The translations under genes were made by a program, and so were the position numbers. Below are positions 24,005 through 32,337 of a DNA stretch of 64,000 bases, piece by piece. Position 1 is the stretch's first letter. Every line of letters starts with the position of its first letter. The notes under the pieces were generated by a model that worked only from the letters and a program-made list of their open reading frames with translations, was not told the origin of the DNA and did not search any database. The stretch comes from an uncultured Sterolibacteriaceae bacterium (GTDB lineage: Bacteria; Pseudomonadota; Gammaproteobacteria; Burkholderiales; Rhodocyclaceae): contig CALARK010000026.1 of NCBI GenBank assembly GCA_937888595.1, positions 1 through 64,000 on the forward strand. Reading direction: 5' to 3'.

Positions 24005-25056
24005 TGCGTCCCGCCCAACTCGCCTTCATCCTCGACCGCGAATTCCTCAGCACTGCCGCCGGCCATCACACCCCCGTGATGTTGTGGGGGCCGCCCGGCG
24101 TCGGCAAGTCGCAGATCGTCGCGCAGGTCGCCGCGCGCCACGGCGTGCCGGTCATCGACATCCGCCTCTCGCAGATGGAGCCTTCCGACCTGCGCGGCAT
24201 TCCCTTCCGCGTCGACAACCGCGTCGAATGGGCCGTGCCGGCGATGCTGCCGGACGCCAATCGCCACTGGCCCTCGGGCATCCTGTTCCTCGACGAGATC
24301 ACCTCGGCGCCGCCGGCTGTGTCCGCCGCCGCCTACCAGCTGATCCTCGACCGCAAGCTGGGCGAATACCGCGTGCCGCCCGGCTGGGCGATCTTCGCCG
24401 CCGGCAACCGGCAGGGCGACCGCGGCGTCACCTACGCCATGCCCGCGCCGCTGGCCAACCGCTTCTCGCACTTCGAGGTCGAGGTCAATCTCGACGACTG
24501 GGCGCACTGGGCCTACGCGAACGGCATCGACGAACGGCTGATCGCCTTCCTGCGCTTCAAGCCCGAACTGATCTTCGATTTCGACCCGGCGAAGAATGCT
24601 GGCGGCGAGATGGCATTCCCCAGCCCGCGTTCGTGGGAGTTCGCCCACCGTGCGCTGCAGAAGTTCGCCGATCATCCGGAGCTGTTGGCGGGCGCGCTCG
24701 CCGCCTGCGTTGGCCACGCGGCCGGCATCGAGTGCGCCGCGTTTGTCGACAGCCTCGACCGCCTGCCCGACCTCGACGCGATCTGCGCCGGACAGGAAGT
24801 GGCGGTGCCCACCGAAATCGACCTGCAGTACGCCGTCGCTGCCGCATTGGTGGGGCGCGCATTGCGTGCCAAGGCCGGTCCCGACGCCAATCTGATCTGG
24901 GGCCACATCCTCGACTACGCGCAGCGCTTCCCGCAGCGCGAGATGGGCGTGATGCTGATCTCCGACATGCATCGGGGAATAGGACAGGCGCTGTTCGCCG
25001 TGCCGCAATTCGCCGCCTGGGCGAACGCGGTGGCCGACATCATGCTTTACGAGTAA
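24004..25056 (+). CDS. MoxR-type AAA+ ATPase
   Basis: A 350-residue ATPase. Walker A is WGPPGVGKSQ (near 28), Walker B is ILFLDEITSAPP (near 98), and the sensor region IFAAGNRQGDRG is near 128. The MoxR class usually acts with a VWA-domain protein to insert metals or remodel complexes. A VWA/metallopeptidase-like partner is encoded at 29249 on the same strand, about 4.2 kb away, with unrelated leftward genes between. The ATG at 24004 overlaps the previous stop (TGATG), so it is coupled to the reductase fusion gene. Confidence 0.88.
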   Translation: MRPAQLAFILDREFLSTAAGHHTPVMLWGPPGVGKSQIVAQVAARHGVPVIDIRLSQMEPSDLRGIPFRVDNRVEWAVPAMLPDANRHWPSGILFLDEITSAPPAVSAAAYQLILDRKLGEYRVPPGWAIFAAGNRQGDRGVTYAMPAPLANRFSHFEVEVNLDDWAHWAYANGIDERLIAFLRFKPELIFDFDPAKNAGGEMAFPSPRSWEFAHRALQKFADHPELLAGALAACVGHAAGIECAAFVDSLDRLPDLDAICAGQEVAVPTEIDLQYAVAAALVGRALRAKAGPDANLIWGHILDYAQRFPQREMGVMLISDMHRGIGQALFAVPQFAAWANAVADIMLYE

Positions 25057-25063
25057 TACCGCA

Positions 25064-25087
25064 AAAAGTCGGCGCTGGCGGGACGGC
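25064..25087 (+). repeat. Dispersed 24-bp repeat after moxR
   Basis: One mismatch (C to T). It starts seven bases after the MoxR stop codon, in the gap between two convergent genes. Confidence 0.85.
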
Positions 25088-25119
25088 GCAAGCCGTGCCC
25101 GACTCGCCAATGGGGACGG

Positions 25120-25734
25120 CTATTCGCGCTCGGCGTAGGTGGGCAGCGTGATACGGTAGGCCATCGCCAGCAGGCGCGCCGCCAGCACTACCGCCATTCC
25201 CGCCCAGGAGGCCGCCAGCCCGCCGACGCCCAGCGCCTGCAGGCCGACCAGCGTCAGCGCCCCGGCCCAGGCCGCCGACGCGTACAGTTCGCCGCGCACG
25301 AAGATCAGCGGCACCTGGTTGCACAGCACGTCGCGCAACACGCCGCCGACCACGCCGGTGATCACGCCCAGCAGGGTTGCCACCAGCCACGGCACCTGCC
25401 ATGCCAGCGCCACCTGCGTGCCGACGATGGTGAACAGCGCGAGGCCGACCGCATCGGGAATCAGGAACAGCTTCGGTGGCAGGCGCAGGCCGCGCACGGC
25501 GAAAAACGTCGCCACGGTGGTGGCCAGCGCCACGATCAGGTAGGTCTGGTCGGAGATCCAGAACACCGGCCGGTCGAGCAGCAGGTCGCGCACCGTGCCA
25601 CCGCCCAGCGCCGTGGCGCAGCCGACCATCACCACGCCGACGAGGTCCATCTTCTGCCGGCCGGCATCGAGCACGCCGGTCAGGGCGTTGACGGCGACGG
25701 CCGTCATCCCGATCCAGTAGAGGAGTACTTCCAT
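25120..25734 (-). CDS. TRIC/UPF0126 family membrane protein (YadS-like)
   Basis: A 204-residue protein with seven hydrophobic segments arranged as two three-helix repeats plus one. It carries the repeated Gly-rich signatures ALGGGTVRDLLLDRPVFW (near 45) and GVVGGVLRDVLCNQVPLIF (near 130). Prokaryotic members are trimeric cation channels or glycine-type transporters. The start at 25734 is chosen because upstream in-frame sequence consists of repeat DNA. It lies alone between repeats at 25064 and 25742. Confidence 0.88.
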   Translation of the reverse strand: MEVLLYWIGMTAVAVNALTGVLDAGRQKMDLVGVVMVGCATALGGGTVRDLLLDRPVFWISDQTYLIVALATTVATFFAVRGLRLPPKLFLIPDAVGLALFTIVGTQVALAWQVPWLVATLLGVITGVVGGVLRDVLCNQVPLIFVRGELYASAAWAGALTLVGLQALGVGGLAASWAGMAVVLAARLLAMAYRITLPTYAERE

Positions 25735-25741
25735 GCCGGAT

Positions 25742-25765
25742 AAAAGTCGGCGCCGGCGGGACGGC
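25742..25765 (+). repeat. Dispersed 24-bp repeat, exact copy, intergenic
   Basis: A perfect copy seven bases upstream of the UPF0126 start and ten bases beyond the YgiT-type gene stop. Copies therefore flank the UPF0126 gene on both sides in the same orientation (25064 and 25742). Confidence 0.9.
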
Positions 25766-25774
25766 GTGCAAGCC

Positions 25775-26002
25775 TCAGGCGGCGGCGAACTGGCGCAGTT
25801 CGACCTGCACGCCATCACGCATCGCCGCTTCGGCGGTGCTCAGCAACTGAACGCTGGCGGCCTCGTCGATGAACTCCTCGCCGCAGTTTTCGCAAATCTC
25901 GGCCGGCACCTGCTTCACCAGCAGCGTCATCGCGTCGCGTTCCAGCGTCACGCTGGCGAATCCCGGCTGGGTGTGACCACACTTGCAGATCGGGCAGATC
26001 AT
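25775..26002 (-). CDS. YgiT/MqsA-type zinc-finger antitoxin-like protein
   Basis: A 75-residue protein with two zinc-binding pairs, CPICKC near the start and CENCGEEF near residue 37, as in the N-terminal domain of the antitoxin MqsA (YgiT). It lacks the C-terminal helix-turn-helix of full MqsA, so it probably neutralises its partner without being a strong DNA-binding repressor. Its ATG overlaps the stop of the DUF4258 gene (ATGA), the usual layout for a toxin-antitoxin pair with the toxin first. Confidence 0.75.
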   Translation of the reverse strand: MICPICKCGHTQPGFASVTLERDAMTLLVKQVPAEICENCGEEFIDEAASVQLLSTAEAAMRDGVQVELRQFAAA

Positions 26003-26277
26003 GGCTTCTTCCTTTCAAAACCCGGCTCCCACAATGCCGGATCGGGTTCATAGACCGTAATGAGGATTGTCTCACCATCTTCGGTATCGGCGGCAACCAC
26101 GTGAATCGGTCGGGCTCCGTGCCACCCCAGCATCAGGCGGCTCGGATAGGGTTGGTCATCGGGATAGTCAATGATGGTTTTGCCATTTGCAAGCACGGCG
26201 CGTACATCCTCGACGGCGATGCTGCGCTGAAACATGCGCTGCAAGGCGTGCTTGCGGAATATCAGCTTCTTGGTCAT
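25999..26277 (-). CDS. DUF4258 toxin-like protein
   Basis: A 92-residue protein starting at the ATG at 26277, which overlaps the stop of the large methyltransferase gene (ATGA). It begins with a basic segment KLIFRKHALQRMFQRSI followed by VEDVRAVLANGKTIIDYPDD. It ends with a beta-rich part including RPIHVVAADTEDGETILITVY, the DUF4258 pattern related to small RNase-fold toxins such as RelE/MqsR. Its partner is the YgiT-type zinc protein downstream. Toxicity is inferred from family and gene order. Confidence 0.72.
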   Translation of the reverse strand: MTKKLIFRKHALQRMFQRSIAVEDVRAVLANGKTIIDYPDDQPYPSRLMLGWHGARPIHVVAADTEDGETILITVYEPDPALWEPGFERKKP

Positions 26278-29192
26278 TTTGCAGAAGCGCTCCGTTCCAG
26301 GTTCAGCGTCAGCAGCCGCCGCAGGATTTCCTCGTTCGGCATGTCGGGCGTGTAGTCCGTCCAGCCGTAGGCTGCCGCCACGGCTTGGTCGAGCGCCCGG
26401 TGCGCGTTGGCCAGCCACGCCGGGCGGGCGTTGTAGAGGTTGGTCAGGGTGCGCTTCTTGAGATCGGCCTCGTGGCCGGGTTTGGCGACGAGGCGGTCGG
26501 GATAGCCGGGGACGATTTCGGGAATGCGCTCGGTCCACTCCGGCGGATTGAGCCAGTTTTCCCTGAGTTCGTTGAGGCGCTTGGCTGCGGAGGCGATGGC
26601 CTGAGCGCACGGCGGGATGGGGGCCGGGGACTCCTCATGGCTGCCACAAATCGTCGCCCCCGGCCCCCATCCCGCCGTGTCCCGCGGTGTCATTCCGGCG
26701 GGGAAGGGGAAGGTCTCGAAGGTGGTGGTCGGGGTGTAGCGCGGGCGATCTTCGAGCGAAGTGCCAAGCCGGAGCGACCAGAGTTCGTGGAAGCGGGAAT
26801 GCAGGATGCCGAAGGTGAGGTCGTCGGCGCGGGCGATGACCTGAAGATTCTTGTCTGGCAGAACTGCAACGGGAATGAATACAAAAATGCGATGTTTTGC
26901 AACTTCTGGGGTTGCAATGTAGCGTGACAGTTTTGCGAGTTCAGTACGCAGCGCGGGCCTTGGCTCTCCATGTCGCCACCAGTAACGGCGATATTGTTCG
27001 CGATTGTTACTACTGCGCTCCGATTTGACGTTTTCTGTCAGGTAGGCAAATGGTGCTTCGTAGAGTGAGGCATCTTCTTCGCTCATGGTGCATCCGAAGT
27101 CGACAATCCAGTTATCACGGTGCCGACGTGTTACGTCCAAACCGTTCCACGATGGACACAAAACATTTGAGTTGGATTGGCCATGAGGGTTTGGCATTGA
27201 CAGCCAGTGGCGGGCAAGTTCGCCAGCTATGTCAAATGAACCAACTTTCGTAACACCCATGAAGCAAATACCAGCATTTTCACTAAGCCGGGATGCCGAC
27301 GATGCTCCAACTGTTTCGGCAATATCGCTGGTGATGTGTTCGACCACAAAACCATTTAGCCGTGTGCCCGCACTATGTCCGAAGCACACCAACGACACCC
27401 GCACTGCCGCGCCTTCGTTAATCCATTCCTCGTCGCTCCAGGCATCGAAGATTCGTGTGCTTTCTGCGATACGGTCCAGTACCTTGCGGTTCGCGCCGCC
27501 GCGAATGGAGTTAGTGGCAACGAGGCCAGCCGCCATGCAATTACCTGCCTCGATCTGCGCCCGAGCCTTCTCGAACCAGTAGGTGACGAGATCGGCGCCG
27601 CCGGGAACTCTGCCCTTGTAACAGCGGCGCAAGGCATCAGTGTAGCCATCGCCCAGTTCGCCACGCATTTTCTTGTCGCCGAGAAAGGGCGGGTTGCCGA
27701 CGATGGCATCGCAGACAGGCCAGACCGCTTCCTCGCCCCATCCCATTTCGCCGTGAATGTCGTTGCCGTTGGCATCGACATCATCCCAATCCGTGCCTTG
27801 AACGTATTCCATCAGAGCGTCGCGGCATTCGATGGTTTCGAGGGGGCGCAGGATGGGTTGGGTGGCGACGGGGTAGCCGTTCCGGAGCATCCACTGGATT
27901 TCACCGATCCAGACGGTGACGCGGGCGAGTTCGGCGGCGTAGGGGTCGAGTTCGATGCCCAGCACGTTGGCGGGGGAGACTTCGATGTTCACCTGCCGCT
28001 GCAGGCCGAGCGCCTCGGCTTCGACGTTGGCGCGGCGCTCCAGGTCTTTCAGCGCCTTGAGCGCGAGATAGAGAAAATTGCCGCTGCCGCAGGCGGCGTC
28101 GAGCACTCGGTAGTTGCGCAGGCGTTCGAGGTGGTGGTGGAACAGCGCCGCCGCGTCCTTGTAGGCCTTGTCGCCCTGCTTCTTGGATTTCTTGAGGGTC
28201 GCGGCGATCTTGTCCTTCGCGGCCTGCCATTCAGCAGTCAAGGGCCGCACGACGACCGGCTCGATGAGGCGCATGATGGTCGCCGGATCGGTGTAGTGCG
28301 CGCCGAGCTGGGAACGCTTCTTCGGGTTGAGGCCGCGCTCGAACAGGGTGCCGAAGATCGAGGGGTCGATGTTGCGCCAGTCCATCTCGGCGGCGCGCTG
28401 GAGGGCGGCGATGTCGGCCTTCTCCAGCGGTGGCACGGCGACCGTGGCGAACAGGCCGCCGTTGAACCAGGCGATGGTTTCGTCGCCGTAGTCGCCGCCG
28501 TCGCGCATGGCGGAGAACAGCGCCGTCAGCCGGTTGGCGGCGCGTGCCGGATCGGCGGCGGCCTTGGTCAGCAGGCCGGTGAAGATGCCGCGCGGCAACA
28601 GGCCTTCGTCCTCGGCGAACATGCAGAACAGGCACTGGATGAGGAAGTGGGCGACCGGCTGTGCGTCGTTGCCTCGCCCGCGCAGCGTTTCGGCGAGCGC
28701 GCCGAACTGGCCGGCGGCCTCCTCGGTGATGGCGGCGAGCGATTTCACCGGACGCAACTGCTCGGGATCGGTGAACACCCAGCGCAGGATTTGCAGGTTT
28801 TCCGGTGCGCCGATATCGGCGATGGCGATGCGGTGCGGCTGGTCGGGATAGCCGGTGAAGGCGGTGTGGATCTCGATGATCTCGCGGTCGCTGACGACGA
28901 GCAGCGGGGGGTTCTCAAGCTCCAGTGCGTAGTCGGTGAGCTGCTTGAGGGCGGCCTTGAGGTCGCGGCCCGGGCGCTTGTTCTCCCAGCCAAAGTGGCC
29001 GCGCTTCCAGACGTCCGCCCAGCCGTCGCCTCCGCTGGCCTTGCCGGCGCCGCGCTCGAAACAGTAGTGGTCGGGGTCCCTGGGCTTGTCGACGCCGAGC
29101 AGGTCGCACAGGTCGTCGAAGTGGGCCTGCGCACCGGCGCGTTCGGAGAGGGCGTTGCCGCGCCAGCGGGCGATGAATTGTTCCGGTGTCAT
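26274..29192 (-). CDS. MmeI-like type IIL restriction-modification enzyme
   Basis: A 972-residue single-chain enzyme. The N-terminus holds a nuclease motif D-x9-ENK (near 65-78, DVWKRGHFGWENK), matching the PD-ExK pattern of MmeI. A helical connector follows. The gamma-class N6-adenine methyltransferase has AdoMet motif DAACGSGNF (near 370) and catalytic motif VGNPPF (near 505). A target-recognition region (about 600-850) is followed by a C-terminal helical part. Base composition falls over about 26.9-27.4 kb, which encodes the recognition domain, as is usual for this variable part. The start at 29192 gives MTPEQFIARWRGNALSERA, the family's usual beginning. It should cut at a fixed distance from its site and methylate it for protection. 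Confidence 0.85.
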   Translation of the reverse strand: MTPEQFIARWRGNALSERAGAQAHFDDLCDLLGVDKPRDPDHYCFERGAGKASGGDGWADVWKRGHFGWENKRPGRDLKAALKQLTDYALELENPPLLVVSDREIIEIHTAFTGYPDQPHRIAIADIGAPENLQILRWVFTDPEQLRPVKSLAAITEEAAGQFGALAETLRGRGNDAQPVAHFLIQCLFCMFAEDEGLLPRGIFTGLLTKAAADPARAANRLTALFSAMRDGGDYGDETIAWFNGGLFATVAVPPLEKADIAALQRAAEMDWRNIDPSIFGTLFERGLNPKKRSQLGAHYTDPATIMRLIEPVVVRPLTAEWQAAKDKIAATLKKSKKQGDKAYKDAAALFHHHLERLRNYRVLDAACGSGNFLYLALKALKDLERRANVEAEALGLQRQVNIEVSPANVLGIELDPYAAELARVTVWIGEIQWMLRNGYPVATQPILRPLETIECRDALMEYVQGTDWDDVDANGNDIHGEMGWGEEAVWPVCDAIVGNPPFLGDKKMRGELGDGYTDALRRCYKGRVPGGADLVTYWFEKARAQIEAGNCMAAGLVATNSIRGGANRKVLDRIAESTRIFDAWSDEEWINEGAAVRVSLVCFGHSAGTRLNGFVVEHITSDIAETVGASSASRLSENAGICFMGVTKVGSFDIAGELARHWLSMPNPHGQSNSNVLCPSWNGLDVTRRHRDNWIVDFGCTMSEEDASLYEAPFAYLTENVKSERSSNNREQYRRYWWRHGEPRPALRTELAKLSRYIATPEVAKHRIFVFIPVAVLPDKNLQVIARADDLTFGILHSRFHELWSLRLGTSLEDRPRYTPTTTFETFPFPAGMTPRDTAGWGPGATICGSHEESPAPIPPCAQAIASAAKRLNELRENWLNPPEWTERIPEIVPGYPDRLVAKPGHEADLKKRTLTNLYNARPAWLANAHRALDQAVAAAYGWTDYTPDMPNEEILRRLLTLNLERSASAK

Positions 29193-29248
29193 AAGCGGAT
29201 TGTCGCCCAAAAATCGCAAGGATCCGCGCTGTCGCTACAATCGCCCGC

Positions 29249-30472
29249 ATGTCCGAACTCGACGCCCACATCGAATCGCGGCTGGCCGCGGCCCGCACGC
29301 GGCTGATCCTTGACAAGCCCTTCCTCGGGGCGCTGGTGCTGCGCCTGCCGCTCAAGCCGGCGACGTGGTGCCGCACGACGGCGACGGATGCACGGGCGCT
29401 CTATTACAACCCGCGCTGGATCGACAGCCTGAGCAATGCGCAGGTGCAGTTCGCGCTGGCACACGAGGCGTTGCACTGCGCGCTCGGCCATTTCGCGCGG
29501 CGCGGCCACCGGGTGCAGCGCAAGTGGGACATGGCCTGCGATTTCGCCGTCAATCCGATCCTCGTGGACGAGGGCCTCAAGCCGCCCGGCGAGGCGATCG
29601 TCCTCGACGTCTATCGCGGCATGGCGGCGGAGGAGATCTATCCCTGCATCGAAGATGACGTCGATGACAGCCAGATGATGGACGACCATCTCTGGGATGG
29701 CGACGAAGGCGGGCAAAAGGACGAAGAGAGCCAGGGGCAGCAGGGCGGCGGCGAGGAGGGCGGGCACGACCCGGAAAAAGTCGGCGCCGGCGGGACGGCG
29801 GGCGATGATGCGAACGGCCCGCCGCCGCCGCTGACGGCGCAGGAAAAGGAGAACCTGAAGCAGCAGTGGCAGCGACATCTGGCCGCGGCCGCGCAGCGCG
29901 CCCGCGAGGCGGGCAAGCTTTCGGGCACGCTGGCGCGGTTAACCGAAGCGGCGCTGGCGGCGCAGGTGTCGTGGCGGGCCCTGCTCGCCCAGTACCTGTC
30001 GCAGGCGGCGCGCGACGACTACACCTGGCTGCGCCCGTCGCGCCGCGAAGGGGAGGTGATCTGGCCTTCGCTGCGCAGCCACAGCGGCGACATCCACGTC
30101 GCCATCGACGTGTCGGGCTCGGTGACCGAAAAGGACCTGGCCGAATTCCTCGGCGAGCTGAATGCGCTCAAGGGCACGACGCCGGTCCGCATCACGCTGT
30201 TCGCCTGCGATTCCGGGCTGGCGGAAGGCGCCCCGTGGACGTTCGAGCCGTGGGACGAACTGCGGCTGCCGCGGCAGTTCGCTGGCGGCGGCGGCACCTC
30301 GTTCGCGCCGGTGTTCGAGTGGATCGCGCGCCATGGCGTCCAGCCCGACACGCTGGTGTATTTCACCGATGCCGAGGGCGAGTTTCCCCGCGAGGCGCCT
30401 AGCTATCCGGTGCTGTGGCTCGTCAAGGGCAAGGCGCCGGTGCCCTTCGGGCGGCGCATCCAGTTGAACTGA
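29249..30472 (+). CDS. VWA/metallopeptidase-like protein (DUF2201), MoxR partner
   Basis: A 407-residue protein. The N-terminal part has a zincin-type motif AHEALHCALGH (near 70-80). An acidic, Gln/Gly-rich linker (about 140-195) contains KVGAGGTA encoded by an exact copy of the dispersed repeat. The C-terminal VWA domain has the MIDAS start AIDVSGSVTE (near 288), GGGGTSFAPV (near 347) and a final Asp (FTDAEGE). Such proteins are encoded with MoxR ATPases and form a chaperone-like pair; here the ATPase is at 24004. The ATG is seven bases after a TACAAT hexamer with no ribosome site, so the mRNA may be leaderless. Confidence 0.85.
   Translation: MSELDAHIESRLAAARTRLILDKPFLGALVLRLPLKPATWCRTTATDARALYYNPRWIDSLSNAQVQFALAHEALHCALGHFARRGHRVQRKWDMACDFAVNPILVDEGLKPPGEAIVLDVYRGMAAEEIYPCIEDDVDDSQMMDDHLWDGDEGGQKDEESQGQQGGGEEGGHDPEKVGAGGTAGDDANGPPPPLTAQEKENLKQQWQRHLAAAAQRAREAGKLSGTLARLTEAALAAQVSWRALLAQYLSQAARDDYTWLRPSRREGEVIWPSLRSHSGDIHVAIDVSGSVTEKDLAEFLGELNALKGTTPVRITLFACDSGLAEGAPWTFEPWDELRLPRQFAGGGGTSFAPVFEWIARHGVQPDTLVYFTDAEGEFPREAPSYPVLWLVKGKAPVPFGRRIQLN
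29776..29799 (+). repeat. Dispersed 24-bp repeat, exact, in frame inside VWA gene
   Basis: A perfect copy, read as KVGAGGTA in the acidic linker of the VWA protein. Confidence 0.9.
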
Positions 30473-30489
30473 CCAGGGAGATCCCTGCC

Positions 30490-30930
30490 ATGCCGATGTT
30501 CGTCGATCCTTCGCCACCCGGCGCCTGCCTCTTTTGTCGCCTGATCGCGGGCGAGATTCCCGCCGCCAGGATTTACGAGGATGAACTGACGCTGGCCTTC
30601 ATGGACATCGGGCAGCTCAATCCCGGCCACACGCTGGTGGCCGTCAAGCGGCACGCAGCGACCCTGCTCGACCTGACGCCCGACGAAGCCGCCGCGGCGA
30701 TGCGCACGGCGCACCGCGTCGCGCTGGCGGTGCAGGCGGCGTTCGATCCGCCGGGCATCACCCTCCTGCAGGCCAACGGCCGGGAGGGCGACCAGACGGT
30801 CTTCCATTTCCACCTGCATGTCGTGCCGCGCCACGGCAACGACGGCATCGCGCTGTCCTGGCCGCGCAAGGATCCGCCGCGCGAACTGCTCGAAACCTAT
30901 GCCGCGCGCCTGCGGCAGGCGCTGGGATGA
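30490..30930 (+). CDS. HIT-family nucleotide-binding hydrolase
   Basis: A 146-residue protein with CLFCRLIAGEIPA near the N-terminus and the histidine-triad motif HFHLHVVPR near residue 110 (middle His is the nucleophile). HIT proteins cleave nucleoside phosphoramidates or adenylylated amines. The ATG at 30490 is preferred: it gives the normal N-terminus and lies 17 bp after the VWA stop, with CAGGGAG upstream. A longer in-frame extension would overlap the VWA gene. Confidence 0.88.
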   Translation: MPMFVDPSPPGACLFCRLIAGEIPAARIYEDELTLAFMDIGQLNPGHTLVAVKRHAATLLDLTPDEAAAAMRTAHRVALAVQAAFDPPGITLLQANGREGDQTVFHFHLHVVPRHGNDGIALSWPRKDPPRELLETYAARLRQALG

Positions 30931-30938
30931 GCCGGGGT

Positions 30939-30962
30939 GCCGTCCCGCCGCCGCCGACTTTT
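30939..30962 (-). repeat. Dispersed 24-bp repeat after HIT gene
   Basis: Reverse orientation, one mismatch at the centre. It lies eight bases after the HIT stop codon, in the 124-bp gap before the DsrS-like gene. Confidence 0.82.
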
Positions 30963-31054
30963 CCAAGACCCCGCCGGCGACCCGGAAATGGCGGCATAAA
31001 GGATTCGCATGCGCCGCCTGCGCGCGGACGATCGGCCAGTGATATGTTCCGCCC

Positions 31055-32083
31055 ATGAGCATCGCGAATATCGAACTGTCTGCCGAGGATGCCCTGCGCC
31101 TCAACGTGCTGCTGGCCGGCGAACTGCTGGCGGTGCGGCTCGACGAGGGGGCGCGGGTGCTGCACGCCCTGACGCCGCGGGGCGAGGCGCGCGTGCCGCT
31201 CAATCCGGCCGGCCGCGCCGAGCGCTATTTCCAGCGCGTGCGCGAACTGCTGGGCGGCCACGCGCTCGGCTCGCCCGGCGGCTACCCGGTGCATCTGCGC
31301 CGCTGGACGCGCATGGGCCACGCCGAGCCGCAGCGGCTGGAGGCCCTGCTCAAGCTCGGCGAACCCGAGGCCGTGCTGGCCGTCGCCTATGCACCGACCC
31401 TGACGGACGAACTCGCCCGCCGGGTCTGGTGGGTGCTGCCGACCATGGAGGTGGCGCGCGTCATGCTCGCGAACCCTGCGGTGCGTACCGGCACGATGGG
31501 CCCGGTGCTGGCCGATTTCCTGGTCGAGCACCTGCCCTTCGAAGAGGACCCGATCGCGGCGATGCACACGGTCCGCGCGGTGCTCGCCGCCGGCCTGGTC
31601 GATGCACCGGCGCGCGAGCAGCTCTGGGCCAAGGGCAAGCGCCGGCCCTGGTACCTGATCGGGTTCCTCGAAAGCCTGCCCGACGACCTGCCGGCCGAGG
31701 CCGCGCGTCCGCTGCCCGAGGGTTTGTCCGTTGGCCTGCCCGATACGCCGGCGGCCCGCTTGCTGGCGCGCTGCTGTTCCGGGTCCGGGCAGAGCTACCT
31801 CAAGGCCGCGGAACTCGCCCTGGAGAAGCCGCCGGCCCACGAGGCGGTGTATCTGCTGCTCGACCTGATGGGCGCCTACTTCGCCGCCGGGCGCGATCCG
31901 GCCGGCCTGGAGTCCTGCCCGGCCGAGGCGGCCGCGCTGCAGGCGCTTTCGCAGCTGTCCGAGGCCGCCGCCATGCCGGTGCTGACCAAGACCACGGCGA
32001 TCGGCCCGCTGATGCGCCGCCATCTCGAGCCCGTGTTCGCGCCGATCCTCGGGCACATTCGCGTCTTGAGGGGGCAATCATGA
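31055..32083 (+). CDS. DsrS-like protein
   Basis: A 342-residue soluble protein rich in Leu, Ala and Arg helices. No catalytic motif stands out. From memory of the family, LSAEDALRLNVLLAGEL, LGSPGGYPVHLRRWTRMG (near 70-88) and LTDELARRVWW resemble DsrS, a protein encoded with dissimilatory sulfite reductase genes in sulfur oxidisers and also found in other beta- and gammaproteobacteria. dsrAB is not in this window. It begins a run of five closely spaced genes of similar unknown type. A TATGTT hexamer six bases before the ATG and no ribosome site suggest a leaderless mRNA. Confidence 0.6.
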   Translation: MSIANIELSAEDALRLNVLLAGELLAVRLDEGARVLHALTPRGEARVPLNPAGRAERYFQRVRELLGGHALGSPGGYPVHLRRWTRMGHAEPQRLEALLKLGEPEAVLAVAYAPTLTDELARRVWWVLPTMEVARVMLANPAVRTGTMGPVLADFLVEHLPFEEDPIAAMHTVRAVLAAGLVDAPAREQLWAKGKRRPWYLIGFLESLPDDLPAEAARPLPEGLSVGLPDTPAARLLARCCSGSGQSYLKAAELALEKPPAHEAVYLLLDLMGAYFAAGRDPAGLESCPAEAAALQALSQLSEAAAMPVLTKTTAIGPLMRRHLEPVFAPILGHIRVLRGQS

Positions 32084-32337
32084 AGGGTGGCGTCTATCTC
32101 GACGCGGAGGCGCCGCAACTGGTGCAGCAGACTTTCGCCCTGGTGCAGGCCGCGCCCTCGATCCGCGCCAAGCGCAAGCGCTTTCCCGAAAACGTGGTCG
32201 AAGTCGTCACCTCGGCCGAGGAAGCGCTCTCGCGCGAAAATCCGGCGCAGGATCTGCATGCCGCCGAAGTCATGGGGCCCTCGCGTTCTTCCGAGGGCTT
32301 TCGTCTTTACTACCTGGTGAGATGGTTGTCAGCGTGA
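32080..32337 (+). CDS. Small conserved hypothetical protein
   Basis: An 85-residue soluble protein whose ATG overlaps the DsrS-like stop (ATGA). It contains a basic patch IRAKRKRFPENVVEVV and an acidic middle. No family is recognised. The coupling to the genes on both sides (its stop is overlapped by the next gene) indicates a shared function with the DsrS-like protein, still unknown. Confidence 0.6.
   Translation: MKGGVYLDAEAPQLVQQTFALVQAAPSIRAKRKRFPENVVEVVTSAEEALSRENPAQDLHAAEVMGPSRSSEGFRLYYLVRWLSA

Noticed and set aside
27375..29306. Long plus-strand frame opposite the MmeI-like gene
   Set aside because: Composition is that of an antisense shadow. The minus strand carries nuclease and methyltransferase motifs.
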